The notes: generated by a model not told the origin, from the letters alone. A stretch of 64,000 nt of DNA from Lentinus brumalis (GCA_001792895.1 MARA01000005.1:434001-498000), one strand, 5' to 3'. Shown: positions 21,675-34,379, counted from the first letter of the stretch. Made by a program: numbers and translations.

Positions 21675-23711
21675 CTAAATCAAAGTTATATCCTGTGCGA
21701 CAAATCTCTCTCTCGCCAATGAATGCTTATCCGGTACTCGGCTAGCCTGCCATGATACACACAACCCGATCCTTTCGAAACATCCATCTTCGCGCTTGTG
21801 CAGAACTAGGAGCACCCAGGTTGCATTCGTGCTCGGTGGCGTGATGCTCATGGCCCAGCAAGCCCGCGCAACTTTACGGTCAAAGTCCATCACACACGCC
21901 GTCAGGCGAACACCCTCGTCGTCGCCGTGACCTCCAACCTGGAAAATTAACGCACCACCATCTCGATACTCATCCACGGGCACGTACTGCGCCTCCGCAA
22001 CCTGCGCGCGAAGCTTGAGGCTCCCTGCCGGAGCAGGCTCCATGTAGTCATTCCAACCTGCGCGCATGGTGACGTCGAGAACCTGAAACTCGCAGAAGGA
22101 CGAATGGACCGTCCACCCGAAGATCACAGGTCCGTCAACAGAGGCCCAGCTCCAACTGGGTGCACGACGCGTCGGAGGCCTGGTCAGGACGGCGTAAGCG
22201 TCGGTGAGCATGTACCCCGGAACTTTGCGTGAAGGATAGTGATGGTAGTGTGCCCCCCAGACGATGCCCTGGACGATGTCCTCTCTCCACAGCCCAGCGA
22301 CATAGGTACCCTCCCCACGAGCCGTGCGGAAGATGGCAGCTGCACCGGCAAGGGCGGGAAGCTTGTCCGACAGGCGCGTCAAGGCACGGCTGGAGTACTC
22401 CTCGACGAGACGGTACCAGACTCTCCAGCCGTCGGTGGGGGACTGCAGGATATTCTGTCGCAGAGTGATGAATTTCCCCGCTTCGCCGTCGAGCGTGCCC
22501 CCTTGCAAGCTCAGACGTCCGTCTTCGTATGCGTGATATGCACGGCACTCCCAGAAGAGCTGCTGCGCGCCGTAGTGTAGGATGGCGGGTGCGAGAAGTC
22601 GCTCTTGCATGCACCAGCCGCGTTGATTCAGTGGGCAGGACGCGACCTCGTGCTGGAACAAGGGGAGGCCTCTCTGGACTATGTGCTTTTCGTTCAAGCG
22701 GACTGAGGAGATGCGGTCCGGCTTCAGAATCCCAGCTGCGCTGGACTTGGAGTCCATAGCGGACACGACGACGGCGGCGCCCGAGTATATGGCCGCCATC
22801 TTCGCTGCCTCGGTACGCCAGTCCTCGTCGGAGTCCTGGATGATGCACAACGCGTCGATCCAAAGGTATCGGATGCCGAGCTCGCGCGTTATGCGGATGG
22901 CGTCGCGGAAGTTTGCAGGCGTCTCAGAGACGTCAAGGGCCTGACGGCGAGCACCGACATTCTCCAGAAGGGTTTGGCCGGGCACTTCTCCACCCCAGCA
23001 GTGGGTAAGAGCGGCATAGGAGAAGGATGTGATGGGTGACACGGACGGAACGCACAGTCTCGGCGTGGAGGTGGCATGAAGACCGAGATCGATCAGCATA
23101 CCTGGCAGAACGAGCAAGTCGACGCCTCCTCGTTGGCATGTGTCGCCATGATGGTCCATACACTCCCGCATCCAAGCTCGTGCTGTGTCAAACGCGGCTG
23201 AGTCCTCGGCAGTGGATGGGATATGTCGAAATACACCCGGTGCGCCGCCGATCAAATGGCTTTGAGGACTATGGGGTGGGAAGGTGCCCTCGCGCGTCCA
23301 GGGTTGCTGAAAGCAGATGTTGAGGACGTGAGGTGGAATCTTCCCGAGGAATCCGCCCCAGTAGGTATATCGGACACCCTCGCTGAAGACGGTGATGAAG
23401 GATGTACCAGTCTGTTCGCCTAGGCGCGAGGACCAAGGGTACAGGCCGAGCCAGCCTTGGGTGATTCCCGTTGCCTTGTCAAGTAGTGGTTTGACAACAT
23501 CGAGTATGAGGCTGCAAAGAGCACATGAAAGGGAACTGAACGTTAGAGCATAGATGTTCTCGTGGTGGCGGAAGCCAGGACCCCATGATCCGTCCATCAC
23601 GCCTTCATGAACAGTAGTCCAAGGTTGGGGATACGTGCCCTGTCGTTTGAAGTCGAAGCGGATGAGATCATTGGTGAACGCTAGGCAGAGATCGCAGAGG
23701 CGTCCGCTCAT
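21675..23711 (-). CDS. HET-domain protein (heterokaryon-incompatibility type)
   Basis: One uninterrupted exon of 678 codons from the ATG at 23711 to the stop at 21675. Residues about 231-380 form the HET domain: YAALTHCWGG, then ANFRDAIRITRELGIRYLW, IDALCIIQDSDEDWRTEAAK, the IYSGA strand, and RGWCMQERLLAPAILHYG. The N-terminus has a CDLC pair and CALCSLIL, which may bind metal. HET domains are related to TIR domains and trigger cell death on non-self recognition in filamentous fungi; many also serve in general immunity. No NACHT, ankyrin or WD repeats follow, so this is a stand-alone HET protein. It ends only 61 bp from the convergently read regulator gene. Confidence 0.93.
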   Translation of the reverse strand: MSGRLCDLCLAFTNDLIRFDFKRQGTYPQPWTTVHEGVMDGSWGPGFRHHENIYALTFSSLSCALCSLILDVVKPLLDKATGITQGWLGLYPWSSRLGEQTGTSFITVFSEGVRYTYWGGFLGKIPPHVLNICFQQPWTREGTFPPHSPQSHLIGGAPGVFRHIPSTAEDSAAFDTARAWMRECMDHHGDTCQRGGVDLLVLPGMLIDLGLHATSTPRLCVPSVSPITSFSYAALTHCWGGEVPGQTLLENVGARRQALDVSETPANFRDAIRITRELGIRYLWIDALCIIQDSDEDWRTEAAKMAAIYSGAAVVVSAMDSKSSAAGILKPDRISSVRLNEKHIVQRGLPLFQHEVASCPLNQRGWCMQERLLAPAILHYGAQQLFWECRAYHAYEDGRLSLQGGTLDGEAGKFITLRQNILQSPTDGWRVWYRLVEEYSSRALTRLSDKLPALAGAAAIFRTARGEGTYVAGLWREDIVQGIVWGAHYHHYPSRKVPGYMLTDAYAVLTRPPTRRAPSWSWASVDGPVIFGWTVHSSFCEFQVLDVTMRAGWNDYMEPAPAGSLKLRAQVAEAQYVPVDEYRDGGALIFQVGGHGDDEGVRLTACVMDFDRKVARACWAMSITPPSTNATWVLLVLHKREDGCFERIGLCVSWQASRVPDKHSLARERFVAQDITLI

Positions 23712-23893
23712 ATTGACTCGAGCAAGGTTAGAGTCAAGTTCGACTTAACCCCGCAAACCGCGAGCGATATTGGGGCACGTGACACTTCAAGAGCACACGG
23801 ATATATGAAAGAAACTATTCCAGACGGATCTCTTTCTCAAATCATAGAGTAGACATTTCAGAGACTAATGTTGCCATATCCCGAGTATGGTCA

Positions 23894-24770
23894 TCACTTC
23901 TGGAGCTGTTCATAGATTTCGAACACCTTCTTGACCGCGGGGCGCGCGTAGACCTTCTTGTACCAGCTACAAACCGATATAGCTTGTCAGCTCGCGCTCC
24001 AATAACAAGGAGAGACAATGGTACGCACGCATAGAACGCAGGAAACTGCTTCTCGACATCGACACCGTCCACCGCGGAAACGATGCCTTCGACGCCGAAT
24101 TTGTTCCAGCTGACGAACGCGAGGTCCGCGATGGTCACCTTGTCGCCGACGAGGTAGCCCGACGGCGACTTGGCGAGGACGCCGTCGAGTACACTGAAGA
24201 CACGCAGCGTCTCCTTCTGGTACCGCTCGATTGCGCTCGGGATCGTTTCGGAGTGGTACTTCATGAACCAGAAGGCCTGGCCAAAGTACGGGCTGTTCGC
24301 ACGAGTCTTGTGTCAGTATCTGTCGGTCCAGAAAGCTGCAATGCGCCGACGCACCCCTGCCCAGAGGCCTGGAAAAAGAGCCACTGCGTGAGCGTGTACT
24401 TGCCCTTGTCGTCGGTGACGGTGAGGCGTTTCTCCGTGTCGTACTTGTCGACGAGGTAGAGGAGAATGGCGCAGGACTCCCAGAGGACGAAGTCGCCGTT
24501 CTTGTGGTCGATGATCGCGGGAATGCGTCCGTTGGGGTTGTACTGCGTGAAGGCAGGCGCCTTCTGCTCGCCCTTCCGGAAGTCGAGGTAGACGGGCTCG
24601 TAGGTGAGGCCGAGCTCTTCGAGCACGAATGCGACCTTCCTATTGGCGAGGGATTCAAATTGATTCTAGTCAGTGTGTGCAGCCCAACTGTACTATACAG
24701 AGACGAGGACGAACCAGCCGTTGGGGCCGACTGTGTGCATATAGAGGGTGAACTGCTTGCGGTGAGACAT
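23894..24770 (-). CDS. Ure2-like glutathione S-transferase
   Basis: Exons 24715-24770, 24355-24639, 24029-24292 and 23894-23966 (introns 62-75 nt) give 225 residues. The N-terminal domain begins RKQFTLYMHTVGPNGWKVAF and has YNPNGRIPAIIDHKNGDFVL and WESCAILLYLVDKY, the marks of the Ure2p/GSTN-like group common in basidiomycetes. The C-terminal domain contains LVGDKVTIADLAFVSWN, the N-capping box motif, and ends with PAVKKVFEIYEQLQK. Such enzymes act on lipophilic or peroxide substrates and may be induced during wood degradation. A TATAAA box lies about 95 nt upstream. It is only distantly related to the two Phi-like copies, so the cluster is not a simple tandem array. Confidence 0.93.
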
Positions 24771-24864
24771 GGTCGGTAGTGGTAAGTAGATAGCGGAGCT
24801 GTCTAGGGATATTGGTGTGGTTGGTGTGGTAGAGTGATAGCGACCCAGTCCAGCTGTCCGAGTC

Positions 24865-24870
24865 TTTATA
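24865..24870 (-). promoter_or_regulatory. TATA box of the Ure2-like GST
   Basis: The minus strand reads TATAAA about 95 nt before the ATG at 24770. Confidence 0.55.
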
Positions 24871-25948
24871 TGGCGAGAGGACGAGGCTTAGCGCGTCAAA
24901 TACTTCTGCTGGCGATGGGTTGAGACTGGTCGTACGCTGTACCCGTCTACATCTTGGCCGGTTTCAAACGCTGAGAGGCTGCAAGACGGTCGCTGGTTAG
25001 TAAGCACATGAGACTGCGAACACTAGAAACGCAGCGGCGATACCTTCGAGCACCGCCATTTGCGACTCTTCTCCCTTGCTTCGGCCTCCGGGAGAGCCAT
25101 CGCGAGCGGGAAGTGAAGTGGGGCGTCGACGTTGTCCCCCGCTGAGTAAGCGCATCGTGGATGTGTTCACGACCGAAATGTACCATTTCATATGTCTTGA
25201 CAGATCGAGAGTCCTTCGACCTTGATTGCAGTGAAAGAACCGCCGACTAGCACCGGAGGCGCACTGCGGTGATCGACGTGAGCACTACGAGCGCAGGAGT
25301 AGGGAATTTGATTGGTAAGCCCAACGTCAATCTTGAGACGGATGCAATGCGTACCAGTTCATATCTCGCACGAAATAACCATTGCTGAATAAGCCAAAGA
25401 CAGACGTGCATGGGTGCATGGTGGTTGCATGGCAGTCAATCATGTCCGTGCCAAGAGTGCAGTGGATGCAACAGAGCTGCGCGCAAAGTTCAAAGCAGAG
25501 CTGCCATATATGACTCCATACACGGAGTCGACCCGGAGGCGGTGGTCCCCAAGATCTTGAGAAAGTATCATCGCACTTTGAGTTGAGTTGACAGCGAGAG
25601 GCGGCGTGCTCTTCTAGGATCACGGCGATCTTAGTATCGCGTTCCTTGACCAATCTTCAGTTGGTGAATGTCAACACGACGGGCATGATCTGCAAACCAC
25701 AGGACGGTCGCGGTCGCTTGTGTTCTAACGCGTCATCGGATCGCTGGGCTCCTCGATACCGCCCGGTGCAGATGGAGAGGTGGATAATGAGCATGACGGC
25801 GAACTCGATGGAGCAGATCCTGAATGTCCTGAGATCGTCACGTAGCTGAGTACTGTACAGGCACGCACGCAGTGTCGTTCCAAGGAATGTCCACCATTCG
25901 CCTCGGCCGTATCTGTCTCTGAAGTTGACAATGAGATCGAGCGATTAC
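24871..25948. other. Intergenic, no gene seen
   Basis: About 1.1 kb between the GST promoter and the stop of the second regulator. Open frames on the minus strand (near 25650-25930) lack motifs and are not supported. Confidence 0.45.
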
Positions 25949-28900
25949 TTATACACCAGCGTCGGGGCCAGGTTCACGATTCGTCCCATCGTGTGCGCCA
26001 CTGAGATACACGCCCCAGTCATCCATCCTGCGTTCAACGTAGAATTCAGTATGGTCAACGCGACATTCCGAGCGCACCCATACTCACCGGAAAGACGCGG
26101 GCGCGTTCTCCCACATTGACAGAGTATCGTCCATGAACGCGAAGTCGGGCACCGGAGGATGACCAAATTCCTCGTGGGAAGCTGCGTTTACCGCCGAGGG
26201 CTGCTGCTGTTCCGTCGAGTGATGGTCCCAGCCAAAGCCAGGGCTCGCTGATGGGAAGAGGGTGCTGGTACCGCCAAATTCGAATGACTCCGACTCGAGC
26301 CCGAACATGGATTGTCCGCTTGGCATGCTGGAAGAGCCCGGATTCGACGAGTTACCTTGCCCAACGATGCTCCCTATTGGCATGCTAGCGTAATGGAAAT
26401 CCTGCATCCCCGAGCGCTGAGGTATCGTCGCTGGAGCACTGACGGAGAGAGAGGATGTGCGCTTCGCCGCACTCCCAGTCGAGGTGTTTGTTGTGGTCTG
26501 GGGTGGTGCGGTGTCAGAACTTGGAATAGGCTTATTGACCGCTACAACCAGTTCTTCGAGAAGATTCCTGTTCTATTCATCAGCTCCACAGCCGTACTTC
26601 CGATGTATAGTACTCGCCGTAGTGCACTTGATACCTGCACCCTGAGCGTACGGGAAGCCTGTCAGTAACAGAGCGGTGGGAAGAGGGACCAGAATACACA
26701 CTCAGACTTCAGCGAGTCGAGCATCACCATCGCTCGTCGGAGAATCGCGATATCTTGGTCCACGTTGGCCAAGCGACCGGCGCGTTTCTGTCCCCAGACG
26801 TTCATCATCAATACTACGCCCGCCAAGAACAACAGTCCCTGCAGCAACAGCGCGGATCCCTCTCAGCAAAGCAAGAAACCGAAGTTACGCGCCATAGTTC
26901 GACGTACCATGTTTCTGTTGAACGGGTTCCCGGTCCGCTTGTAAAGGACGTCGAGAACTTGGATGCATGACCTCGCTGCGTTCGTGCAGATGATGACCGA
27001 GGGTAGGGAGAGCGGAGAATGGAGGCGGGAACCAGACATGAATGGTCTGTGGACCGCGATCTGAGTGTGGTAGTAGTTCGCATGGAGCGTCGCTGACTGA
27101 GCCAGGAACAGCGTGTCTGCCTGGCTAGGGTTCCATCGCACTGCAGATGATGCATCAGCTCAACGGTCCTTCCACATTAGTCGCACAATATCCTCACGGT
27201 GAGCGGGAAGCGAGTCAAGCCAGTTGTTCAGAGAGGAGTCGAGCTCTGCGACCATGCGCTCCTCCCACTGTGAGTCCTGGCCGACTGGCGGCTTGGTCTT
27301 ATTGATGGAGTACTGCGTCGTGGGTGATGAGCAGGGGCATCACTGTCTATCACCGAGGACAAGGGACTCACTACTGTCCTTGATGCGAAGGCGAGAATCC
27401 GTGTGAGCCGTATGTAAGCGACCAGGAATGATAATTTGGACGGCTTCCCCTCCGGTTGACGAGGGGGTTCGCCGGTGTCAGATGTCGTCCAGTACTCATC
27501 ATCTACCTCAGTCGGGAGCGCCACGTCGATGCTGCGAGGCAACATGTCGTGAGCGACACAATATACGATAAGCCATGCCACACCACATACGCACTCTTCA
27601 TCGTGAATAGAAGCCGGTCTTCCGAGCCCATAAGAAGATGACCACTCAAACATGACCAAAATCCTTGAGAGCAAGCGTCAGCAAACGCATGGTCGAATGG
27701 AAAGAAGCATAATACCAGAAGGCACGCCGCCATGATTCATCCTCGATAGTCGACTTCGTGTTGTACATCTTCTTCCGATGAGCCCCTACATCGACAGCCA
27801 TTCGGATGCCACTACCGATCAGGGTCCAGTTAGCCTGAGGAGCCGTGGAGCCTAGGAGGAAATTCGACATGAGCTGCCAGCAATCAACGAGGAGTCAGCA
27901 GACATACTGACATAGCTCCGAGCGAACAGGCACTCACCACGCAGATCTGCAAGTCGTGCAGCTGAGCCGGAGCGAGAGAGACCTTGTGCCAGTCCTCGAC
28001 GGCTTGGAACCACTTCCAACCTGCGGACCTCCAGTCCTCGGTTCCCTCCAGCATGACACGCGGGTCATTGGTGAATCGCGCTGCGTTGGCGCAAACAAGG
28101 AGGACTACGGCCCCAAAGCCGCCGTTCCTCAGGTGCAACCCCTTATTGATACCGGCTCTGAACGTCGGTTCATGCAGAAGCGGTAGCATGTCGTTGATCT
28201 TCCGGAAGTAGATGTCGGTCAGCGACTTCAAGAGGTCGTCCGGCGGGAATTCATCGAAGACCGGCAGGGTGTCGCGAGTCGTGGGTTTGAGCCACTTCAA
28301 GGCTTCAGAACATATATCGGCAGATAGGAAACATGAAGGACTCACTGGGTATCTGTGCGACTCCCTTTCCTGCGGTTCAACTCGGCCAGAACGGCCGAGT
28401 TGCTGGTTTCTCACCTCGATCGCCGTCTGAATGAGGACTAGACCACTCGACTTTCCATGATAGCGGTATGGCTGGGGACTAACAGAGAGCTTTCGGAGAC
28501 TCTCAATCAGCCCTTTGTCCACAGCCTCGTCATTATCGCTTAGATCATCGTCATCCGGACTTCCTGGCACCTGCGGCGTTATCGGAAGCGAGCTGAGTGG
28601 GCTCGGTCCCTCCACACGAGAGGTGCTTGCGCGAGGTCCTTCAGAGCCAGTATTTCGTGCTTCCAATCCGCGATCTGATACATGTCCCTCAAGCTCTCCA
28701 GAGACGTCGGTATCAGGGCACAGCTATGTTAGAATGAGCGCGATACAGGAGCTCGTACTCTATGACGATACAACGTACCTTGTTCATCAGTCTCTCCATC
28801 CGCTCAAGGCGACTTTCGAGGTTCTCGACGTAGCTGAGATTGAACGACTTCGAATTGCAGTTGGGTCAATAACACAGACGGGGTTCTCACCTGCTAGGAT

Positions 28901-29245
28901 AACTGCTTTTCTGATTTAGATGTTGTGTGAGTCCGAAGACGACCGGATATCCCAACTTCGTACTCACAATGTGGGGTTCGTTATAGGTGCACTCGGTCTT
29001 ACGCGCTTCACATCTCGAGCAGCGATTGTCCCGTTTCTCGGGGCCATCGCCTGGGAGGACCATCAGCGCTGACGGATCTCGTTTTCTGAGTACACCCGGA
29101 CGTACACTTGACTGCGAGCACATCAGCAACAGACATGACTCCTCAGAAGATGTCACTCACTCTTCTTACGCCTACAGTGATCGCAAGCGCGCTGCAGCTT
29201 GCGCTTCTTGGTGGATGGCGCGTTGTCTTCCTCCGCAGATGACAT
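25949..29245 (-). CDS. Zn2Cys6 fungal transcription factor, copy 2 (inverted paralogue)
   Basis: Sixteen exons from the ATG at 29245 to the stop at 25949: 29161-29245, 29106-29111, 28968-29050, 28891-28910, 28779-28833, 28346-28723, 27938-28294, 27716-27873, 27595-27663, 27372-27531, 27198-27312, 26908-27140, 26702-26838, 26635-26658, 26088-26567 and 25949-26027. They join in phase to 812 residues. The zinc cluster CDHCRRKKIKC...NRCSRCEARKTEC, the linker YVENLESRLERME, and the regulatory domain (NDMLPLLHEPTF, VDVGAHRKK, YGLGRPASIHDED) all match copy 1. Most exon lengths are identical (85, 6, 83, 20, 55, 158, 69, 160, 233, 137, 24 nt). It is in opposite orientation to copy 1. The C-terminal 150 residues have diverged. 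Its fourth intron uses a normal GT donor. Confidence 0.92.
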
Positions 29246-29931
29246 GGTTGCTGAAAACAGTGCTGCCAGCTGTTCGCGCGCCTGCACGCTACTTAAGTAT
29301 GTCCTTGCACAGCATATCGTCACAAAACGCCCGGCACGTTGCAGTACAGTATGACGGGGTTTTTAGGACAATAATCGGGTCACTGTAATGCACTTGAATC
29401 TGGACATTGTCGCGGTATGACACATATTGACTCCGCTGGTCGCCGCTTGTCAGTCTTTGCGCCATCTGGTCGAATCGCGTCAGGTTTTCAGGCTGATCCT
29501 CATATTTTGGTGGCGCTCCAGATCTACTTGCTGTATGACCCGCTGTTTGTCCTCTCTGGATGCTCATTGCCAGGACTTGACCGTCTTTGCCGCCGCCTGT
29601 CGCGTCATGCACGGCACGTTCAGGCGCCGCGCGTGCATGGACGTGAGCGTGGCTACACCGCCACCGATCACCTTTGCTCGCGTCTGCTCGTCCTTGCTCG
29701 TAACCCGCCGATCGTCATTGCTGCTCCTTGCTCTCCTTGGCTTGTACTTGCTACTGTCTGCTCCTCAACAATGCTCACCCGCCAAACTGCTTCGGCCGTA
29801 CCTGGATCCGAATCTCAAGACCAGATCCCAGAATCTCTGTCACAACGTCTATAAAGGGCGTCGCAGAACGGGCGCGATACTTCGGCGTATCGAACTACCC
29901 ACCCCGTCCTCGTCTTCGTTGTCTCACCGAC
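29246..29931. other. Divergent promoter region
   Basis: About 690 bp between the starts of the leftward regulator and the rightward large gene. It should hold both promoters. No TATA box or operator is clear. Confidence 0.45.
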
Positions 29932-32900
29932 ATGTCGTCGTTCCCCGAACTTTTCCCCCGTGGAGCGTGTTTGGACGAGGAGTGCTGCCTTCAAGGCATA
30001 TGCGCAGGATGGGCAGTCATGGTCAATGGTGTCGTTCGTGAGGTACGTCACTGACTCTGCATATTCCCCTCTGCCTGCCTATACAAGTCCCACGCAGAAT
30101 CCCTTCGACTCACGCGAGCCCTGTGGCGCATGTTCCCATGGCTGGATCTTCCATGCCATCGGAGAATCCGAGTTGCAGCGGTCCTACGGCTCCATCCAGC
30201 GTCGCGGGAGTCTTCGCACTGGCTGCGGTGGTTTCTACTCGGTACGTCCTTCCCTTGGTGCACTAGTTTCTCATACCCATCCCACGCCTCCTTCAAGCCG
30301 GCCATGCCGTCCACCTGGCAGTTCGACACTCTATGCGACTGTGGTGTCGACCTGAGGGCACATTTGCCTCTGAACGCTGTCCCGCCCGTGGGGCACCGTC
30401 CCTATACGTAAGTCTGCCATCCGTTCATGGTTTCTCTGTGCTGATCTTGTCGGCACAGGGGCCCCGGTATTGATATGGCTCAAAGCCAGGCCAACGCGGC
30501 ACCCACGACTTCGTCTCATACGTACGTGCCGTGCCTCGCACTCGACCTACTGACGCCAGCATCTGCCTACACAGTCCTCCTCTGGGGAGGTTCCCACCTC
30601 CCGGACTCACTGCACCTGCTCCGACTGCGTTCGCCGGCACATCAGTCGCCATCGCGGCGGCATCTCCGGTCGCCGCGTTCACCAGTGTTCGTGGCCCCGA
30701 GGCTGGACACACAGACAACCGCCGTAGGGCCAGCGCGCAACGTATGCACCTAACTTACTCTGCCGACGTTGCACTCAATCTTCCCCGCTCTCGGACATCA
30801 GCTACGACCTCCCGCACCCCCGGCGCTGCCAGTCAGGGCCCCTCGTCAGGCGTTTCGGATCTCGCAGTGCTCCCGCAGTCGCCTTCGGCAGCGCTGACTG
30901 TCAACTTCGTCGTCCATATGTTGCCGTTCCAGGTGAGCGTATTCATTCTAATCAAGTCGTGCCTCTCCGTGCTGAACCATTTCGTTGCAGCACCCCGCCG
31001 TTGCGTCCCCTCCTAGGCTGTGGCCCTCGACGTCGTTGGAGTTCACAGACGCTGAATACGTGAACCTCCTCAGACTCAGCTCCAAGTTCCAGCTGGTCTT
31101 CTCGGCGGCCCTCCCTCCTGATGGACCTGTGTGGGAGGAGCTGGGCAGGATCGTCAACGATCACTGTCGCAGGCACGGTTTGGTCTTCCACGGCTACGAC
31201 GACTCTACCGAACCCACGGTTCCCACCGAGCTCCCGTTCATGGTCCTCTCGGTCACCAACAAGACGAACAAGCCTAAGCGTTACAATGTTACTGACTCGC
31301 TCAATGTGGCCACATTCACCGCCAAGTCTCTTCGCCTCAAAAAGTTTGCTGGTGAGGTGTTCCCCCTTCCGGGCCCTCTAGCCGGCAAGCATATGATCCG
31401 TATCGGTGCGTAAGCTCGCCTTTCCTTGCTCAATGATGCTGACGTTGCCTGCAGTACCGTGCTACGGTGACGTCCATTCTCGACTCGATCACGCCCACTT
31501 GCATGAGAGTCCTCTCTCTGGTCTGGCTGGCTACTCGGACATACCGTCTCCTGCTAAGCTCCACCCCTGTTTCCCTGCTCGTGTGCTCTCCGAGCTGGTA
31601 CCTGAGTTGTTGGCGCGCTGCCGTCCCGACTGCCCCCCGCCCGCCATTCCTGCTCCCAGTGCGCTCCCGTCCCTTGGGGAACGACCTCTCTTTCTCCCCG
31701 AAGAGCATGACGACGCAATCATGACGTATGACCCCCTCGTGCAACACATCGCCCGCACATCGGTGTCTTCGGGGATGGATACATCTGATTCTGTGCCCTT
31801 TGGTGCCACCGTCGCTCATTCTGGTCTGGAGGGTGTTGCAGCGGAGGCCAGCATGCCCAGCCCCGACATCGTTATTTCATCATCGTCGGTACGTCATTCT
31901 GCTTCACGGGTGTGTTCAATGTTACAAGGATACAATTGACGTACTGACTCTATCCTTGTCTAGCGGCGTCGTGGTGGCGAACGTGCCGCCTGCATGTCCA
32001 CGGGGGGCCGCCCACCAGCGCCTCGAACACTCTCGCAAACCTCAAGAGACGACATCGAGAACATTTCTGCAGCAGACGAAGAGGATAAGGAGAACAAACC
32101 TCCAGCGGAATGTCATGTATGCCCTTCGTGTGCGACTTGATGCTCCTTTACTGACGCGGGACATTGCCAAAGGAATCCGCTTCTTCTGCAGGTGCAAGCT
32201 CTAGTGCCCTTGGGGTCCATCCTCGTGACGACGATGACTCCGAGTCCATTGACGATGCAGAGGGTGGTAGTACTCCCCAGGTATGTTGAGCATCGCACCG
32301 AGGTGGTTGATTACTTACATCACTCCTATTGTATTAGCGCATCTACCGTCCTTCGACAAGGCGCCGCATGTTCAGTCCTGTGTTGACTGAAGATACAACA
32401 CCAGCCTCGGTGAACGTGGCCATGCCACAGCCTGAGGACCAAGAAGAGGTACGTGTCTCTGTTCTCGTCCGAGTGGCTTACTGACCATGCATCATCAGCT
32501 GGGCCCCGATGTCGCTGCAGGAGTCACGGACGTCCCGACTGATGAGGAAGCGGTGGATGAGGTTGAGCCAGACGAGCACGAGGTTGGGGACTCCATCCGG
32601 ATTGACCCAGAGGAACAGGTACTCGATCGCCTTCTATCTCTCCACATCATACTGATCGTACTTCGTCAGCTTGGAGATCCTTTGGATCTCCCCTCGTGGT
32701 CCGAGGTGGTCGCTTGGACCACCATGGTTGTCGATGCTATCACCATGGAGGTCGAGCCAGTCCCGGTGCCCAAGATCCATGCCCCTGATGTCGACTCGGC
32801 GGCCTGTGTTCTCATCTTTCTGGTGCAGTGGCTGATTGGCGATCGGACCCAGCATGCGGAGGAACCACCAGCCGGCGGCTTTCAGGGCGCGCTCGAGCAT

Positions 32901-34379
32901 GCTTTCGGTGAGGACGTTGTCTGTGACCTCACCAGCTTGGAGCAGCTTCTTCGACATGCGGACGCCTTCGAGGTTCAAGCGTGCGTATACTCTTGAGTTG
33001 TCGATGTTTGTATTCATCTCATCTTTGTTCACAGCGGTCCCGCTGTTGGTCGCAGCGTCATGGAGACGGTAATCCGCCGTGCAATCGGGATGCTGCTCGA
33101 CGATACATTGTGCTTCCAACCGCTGGGCCGCTTCAAGACCTTCCGATGGTACCTCGATGGGCGTGTGTCAGATCCAAACTGTCTGCTGATCATGTCGTCA
33201 CTGGGCTTCTTGGTTATGATGTGTATGGTTGGACGATACGGCGGCCCTCTCCCTTTCTCCCCTTTAGCTCTCCGTGCAGCCATAGAAGGACCGGCGAAAG
33301 GTTGTCTCTTAGACATGTCGTTTCTTCGGCTGTTGGACACTGATCTCTACCTCCAGTTCCGTCCTTGGGCTGTGCATGATAAGACAGCAGCCATCCGTTC
33401 CGACAATCATCGACTCTGTGGTTTGATCATCGCGGCGAACATGGACGTACGTAGCCCCGTTGATCCCTTTCGGTTTATCTGTCTGACCAATATCCTTGTC
33501 AGCCCGGCAATATTCGTGGGGTCCAGAGCAAGGCGGCTCTGGAGTCTATAGAACGAGCTATCGTCTCGACTGCGACCTTGGCAGCCCCAGACGTCTCCGA
33601 CTTCGTCGACTTCAAGGCTTTCGTGGCTGGCATGTCCATGTGCTTCGCCGGTCGTGATCTTGACAAGGTGAGCTGCATTGCCGTTTGGGATGGTGCCATC
33701 GCTGACGACACGTAGCTCTTTGATCATCGCTGCAGAGACTATGTGGCATACATGTGCAATCAGCAGCTCGACGATGTTGAAGTGCTACTCGACCACCTCG
33801 ACTTCATCCCCTCCCAACAACCAGGCAAGCTGGCCATCGACCTCGTGTACGAAATTGAGTTCGCGGATCGTGTTCGCAAGTACCTCATTGGTCTCGGTCA
33901 CCCCGACCATCCCAGCATTCGACCCATGATCAGCGACAAGCGCTTCGAGCAGGAGCAGCACGATCCTCTCCTCCGTGCGCGGCTCTTCTTGCAGATGTTG
34001 ACAGGTTCAGACTTGGTCCCGAGGAATCCCAGCTACACCCTCAAGGTGCGTTCTCTCCGCTCCGTTGTCTGCGAACATTGTTGACGTTTCGCACTGGCAG
34101 TTCGTCTTCAAGCACAAAGGTCGGCGGACAGAGCCTGCCCCCGGTGATATTGTTCCTCTGCCTCACGCTGTGAGTGGTGAATCTTTGGCTGTCGTCGTGT
34201 TGTCCGCTTATAGCGTGTCGTCCCGAATGTAGCTCAGTGTGCATGCGTGCATGCACAAATGCGTGGTGACCATGGATCCTGGCCTTCGGAACCTCTTGCG
34301 TGAGCCCCCTCCATACACGGTGTTCCAATCTTGGATCCACAGTGCCGTTCTTCTGGGTAATACGTTTAATCAAGTCTAG
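29932..34379 (+). CDS. Large multi-exon protein of an Agaricomycete-expanded family, possibly HECT-like
   Basis: The start (MSSFPELFPRGAC) opens an exon chain beginning 29932-30042, 30098-30241, 30322-30407 and 30459-30521, and the last exon is 34233-34379. Middle exon borders are approximate. The N-terminus has a metal-site-like pattern: CLDEECCLQGIC...CGACSHGWIFH...GCGGF, then LCDCGVDLRAHL. A proline/serine-rich linker follows, then a globular part near 31 kb (FTDAEYVNLLRLS). An acidic region comes next (about 32.0-32.6 kb). The C-terminal domain (32.6-34.4 kb) has GRFKTFRWYLDGRVSDPNC, YGGPLPFSPLALRAAIEG, and ends CMHKCVVTMDPGLRNLL...WIHSAVLLGNTFNQV. From memory this C-terminal layout recalls HECT-like ligase folds reported for many such proteins; I cannot verify this. 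Copy number in Agaricomycetes is high, and mobility is possible. Confidence 0.6.

Noticed and set aside
22135..22863. Second minus-strand frame of 242 codons inside the HET gene
   Set aside because: Alternative frame of the HET coding region; the HET frame carries the conserved motifs.
24947..25931. Several short minus-strand frames between GST and regulator copy 2
   Set aside because: No motif, inconsistent splice sites, and codon pattern unlike the neighbouring genes.
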